A DNA stretch of 64,000 nucleotides, from NCBI RefSeq assembly GCF_902833045.1, contig NZ_CADFDU010000002.1, positions 124,001-188,000 on the forward strand, read 5' to 3'. Of this stretch, positions 62,443-64,000 are shown one piece after another. Below the pieces are notes generated by a model. That model was not told the DNA's origin. It worked only from the letters and a program-made list of their open reading frames with translations, and made no database searches. The DNA comes from Burkholderia sp. BCC0322. GTDB lineage: Bacteria; Pseudomonadota; Gammaproteobacteria; Burkholderiales; Burkholderiaceae. Position numbers and translations under genes: made by a program. Every line of letters begins with the position of its first letter. Positions within the stretch are counted from its first letter, which is position 1.

Positions 62443-63003
62443 TTATTTCTCAGATTGCGAAATAACCTCCCCAAAATCGAACCCTTTTAACTTATTCTGC
62501 TCCACCAGCTCCCTAAAACGCTCGGAAACAAATACTGTTGCAGGACTTTCTTTTAGGCGAAATATATCACCCCCCTCGATACGACTTCTCAGAAGATATA
62601 TCTTATTAAAAACCGTCGCCTGAGGATAGACTTTGAATTTTGACGCGTCCATATCGACGGCATTCTCTATCAGCCTGGTTACATGAAATCCGAGCATGCC
62701 TTTTATCGGAGCCTCGACCTGCAATACCTCCCCGCTGTCGTGAAGTAGCGGCGCCAATGCATCAAATGCCCTCTCACTAAACACGAGAAACGGAGATAGC
62801 ATCGTATGAACGTCGCTAGTCTTTTTTCTGCGTGAAGTGCCCCACGTAAGCTTAACGGGGTTATAATCTTGACCAAACCCTCGCCCGCACAGAGCGGTTG
62901 CTCGTATAGCTACGCTCTTGTCATATGCTATTTCACCATCATCATCGACTTGAACGAGAGGCTGAAATGCCTCATCCTGTCTCATGCCATAAATATTACC
63001 CAT
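62443..63003 (-). CDS. Imm11-like immunity protein of the Rhs toxin locus
   Basis: A 186-residue soluble protein with the trait of Imm11 (DUF1629) immunity proteins: a C-terminal PATVFVSERFRELVEQNKLKGFDF, preceded by alternating strands. The AT-rich codon use differs sharply from the rest of the window. Its ATG lies 6 bases after the Rhs stop on the same strand, the standard toxin-immunity order. It should bind and neutralise the Rhs tip nuclease. The pairing is by position; specificity is untested. Confidence 0.75.
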   Translation of the reverse strand: MGNIYGMRQDEAFQPLVQVDDDGEIAYDKSVAIRATALCGRGFGQDYNPVKLTWGTSRRKKTSDVHTMLSPFLVFSERAFDALAPLLHDSGEVLQVEAPIKGMLGFHVTRLIENAVDMDASKFKVYPQATVFNKIYLLRSRIEGGDIFRLKESPATVFVSERFRELVEQNKLKGFDFGEVISQSEK

Positions 63004-63009
63004 ATAGCC

Positions 63010-64000
63010 TCACAATTCAGAAAGAACGGACTTCCAAGGCGTATCTCTGGATGCATTCTGCAGCGTCTCTCTTATCGCTTGCAATTGGTCAAGAACAGCT
63101 TGCTTGCCACCCAGATCAGCCCTTTGCAGGAGTTGGTTGACCTTCTGAAAATAAACATCAGGATGCTTCCCATTATGCAATATGCCGCCAAGATTGTCGG
63201 CATTATTCCTATTAGGCAAAAACACCCCATTCAATTCAGAGTCAACATCAATACCGTATTTTGTCAAAATAGCACGCGCAGGCGCAGCTTGCTTCGAAGT
63301 ATCGCCGACGATATGGTGCGCAGCAGAGTTGGCCGGGCGAGTTATGCCCGACTTCTCCATATTGTTACTCAGCTTGACTGAACACCAACCCCATGGGTCG
63401 GTCCATTGCTGAGAATTCGGGCCATAGGCATATAGATTTCCGCCGCCGTATAACCCAATCGGATCCTGATTGATAAACCGTCCCACGTCCGGATCATAGA
63501 ACCGGAAGGTGTTGTAGTGAAGGCCCGTACTTTCGTCGGCATACTGACCGGCATAGCGTAGCGGCTGATCCGTCCGCGCGGTTGTGAGCTGCCGCCTGCT
63601 CGGCTCGACTTTGCCCCACGCCGTGTATTGCCCCGCCCACGCCAATTCGCCCGCCTCGTCGGTGAGCTCTTGCGGCGCCCCCGCCAGATCCGTATGGAAG
63701 TGGTAGATCCGCGATGCTCGCCTCGCCGTATCGATCGCGGCCGCCGCCAGGGCCTCCGCGATCACCGCATCGACGCGGGCCGCTGGCGAGTACGGATCAT
63801 CCGGACTGTACACATAGCTGCTCACGCCTGTCTCGCGCACCTCCTGCGCGAGGCGCAACCCTTCCCATACGAACCGTTTCGTCTCGCTGCGCAGTTTCAC
63901 GCCACGTACATCGAATGTGGTATCGGTCTTCGCAATGCGCCGGCCCAGCGAATCGTACTGGAAGCGTGTTTCGACCGCGCCACGCGCGTCCTGCGTACGC
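63010..64000 (-). CDS. Rhs family polymorphic toxin, 3' end, with AHH nuclease tip (partial)
   Basis: The window's right edge cuts this gene: the frame is open to base 64000 and enters from outside. The upstream part has a YD repeat (RFQYDSLGRRIAKTDT). The Rhs core end follows: LRYAGQYADESTGLHYNTFRFYDPDVGRFINQDPIGL, then the DPWGW processing site. After it the base composition drops and a variable tip of about 130 residues carries an AHH-type nuclease signature (NSAAHHIVGD, GVFLPNRNN, HNGKHPDVYFQKVNQLL). Rhs proteins cage the tip and are delivered by type VI or related secretion; the tip would cut nucleic acid in rivals. The cognate immunity gene follows 6 bases later. Confidence 0.9.
   Translation of the reverse strand, partial: RTQDARGAVETRFQYDSLGRRIAKTDTTFDVRGVKLRSETKRFVWEGLRLAQEVRETGVSSYVYSPDDPYSPAARVDAVIAEALAAAAIDTARRASRIYHFHTDLAGAPQELTDEAGELAWAGQYTAWGKVEPSRRQLTTARTDQPLRYAGQYADESTGLHYNTFRFYDPDVGRFINQDPIGLYGGGNLYAYGPNSQQWTDPWGWCSVKLSNNMEKSGITRPANSAAHHIVGDTSKQAAPARAILTKYGIDVDSELNGVFLPNRNNADNLGGILHNGKHPDVYFQKVNQLLQRADLGGKQAVLDQLQAIRETLQNASRDTPWKSVLSEL

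Overview
The window is GC-rich DNA with the gene content and codon use of a Burkholderia, most likely a member of the Burkholderia cepacia complex. The clearest species cue is a gamma-alpha-beta FAD-dependent glucose dehydrogenase operon (25.3-28.7 kb) that, from memory, closely matches the B. cepacia enzyme. I saw no rRNA, tRNA, CRISPR array, origin or intact insertion sequence. Most of the window is dense chromosomal DNA; two stretches (about 39.6-40.3 kb and 61.85-63.5 kb) are visibly AT-richer and look acquired or decayed.

Layout. 0.2-5.0 kb (minus strand): MarC-type membrane protein, a LiuC-like hydratase, phenylacetate-CoA ligase (paaK) and 3-hydroxyadipyl-CoA dehydrogenase (paaH). A perfect 14-bp palindrome abuts the paaH -10 box. 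5.5-8.7 kb: ChaA-type antiporter, then a solute-binding protein fused to LysM and a coiled-coil membrane protein. 9.3-13.7 kb: a LysR-controlled hydroxyacid dehydrogenase plus a sugar-acid type MFS transporter, and a second LysR gene. 14.0-17.6 kb: HPP-CBS membrane protein, MarR regulator and ClC-CBS channel, with two matching operator-like palindromes. 18.1-23.5 kb: small secreted protein, PpnP, LysR, M20 amidohydrolase, MHS transporter, and a cysteine hydrolase preceded by a threonine-rich leader ORF and a terminator. 23.5-28.7 kb: porin, DoxX protein and the glucose dehydrogenase operon.

29.0-39.5 kb: bacterial alpha-2-macroglobulin and penicillin-binding protein 1C (a periplasmic defence and peptidoglycan repair pair), then a frameshifted lemA and a TPM-domain protein. 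39.6-47.8 kb: accessory genes, including a nonsense-interrupted small ORF, a lipoprotein, a GNAT and Bcr/CflA pair, a Met/Gln-rich secreted protein, an ectC pseudogene broken by a 7-bp tandem duplication, an orphan GltI-type binding protein and a lipoprotein subtilase. 47.8-52.1 kb: MgtA-type P-type ATPase behind a roughly 0.5-kb leader with two short ORFs, one proline-rich, followed by an outer-membrane barrel protein. 52.2-59.1 kb: small regulator, LysR, a propeller-like protein, PbpG-type endopeptidase, and a MarR, isochorismatase-like hydrolase and EmrB/QacA-type efflux operon whose promoter suggests a leaderless mRNA.

59.3-64.0 kb: SulP transporter, then a MscS-family channel gene cut off after about 170 codons by AT-rich DNA. 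That DNA carries an Imm11-like immunity gene and the 3' end of an Rhs gene with an AHH nuclease tip, which is a polymorphic toxin and immunity locus running off the right edge.
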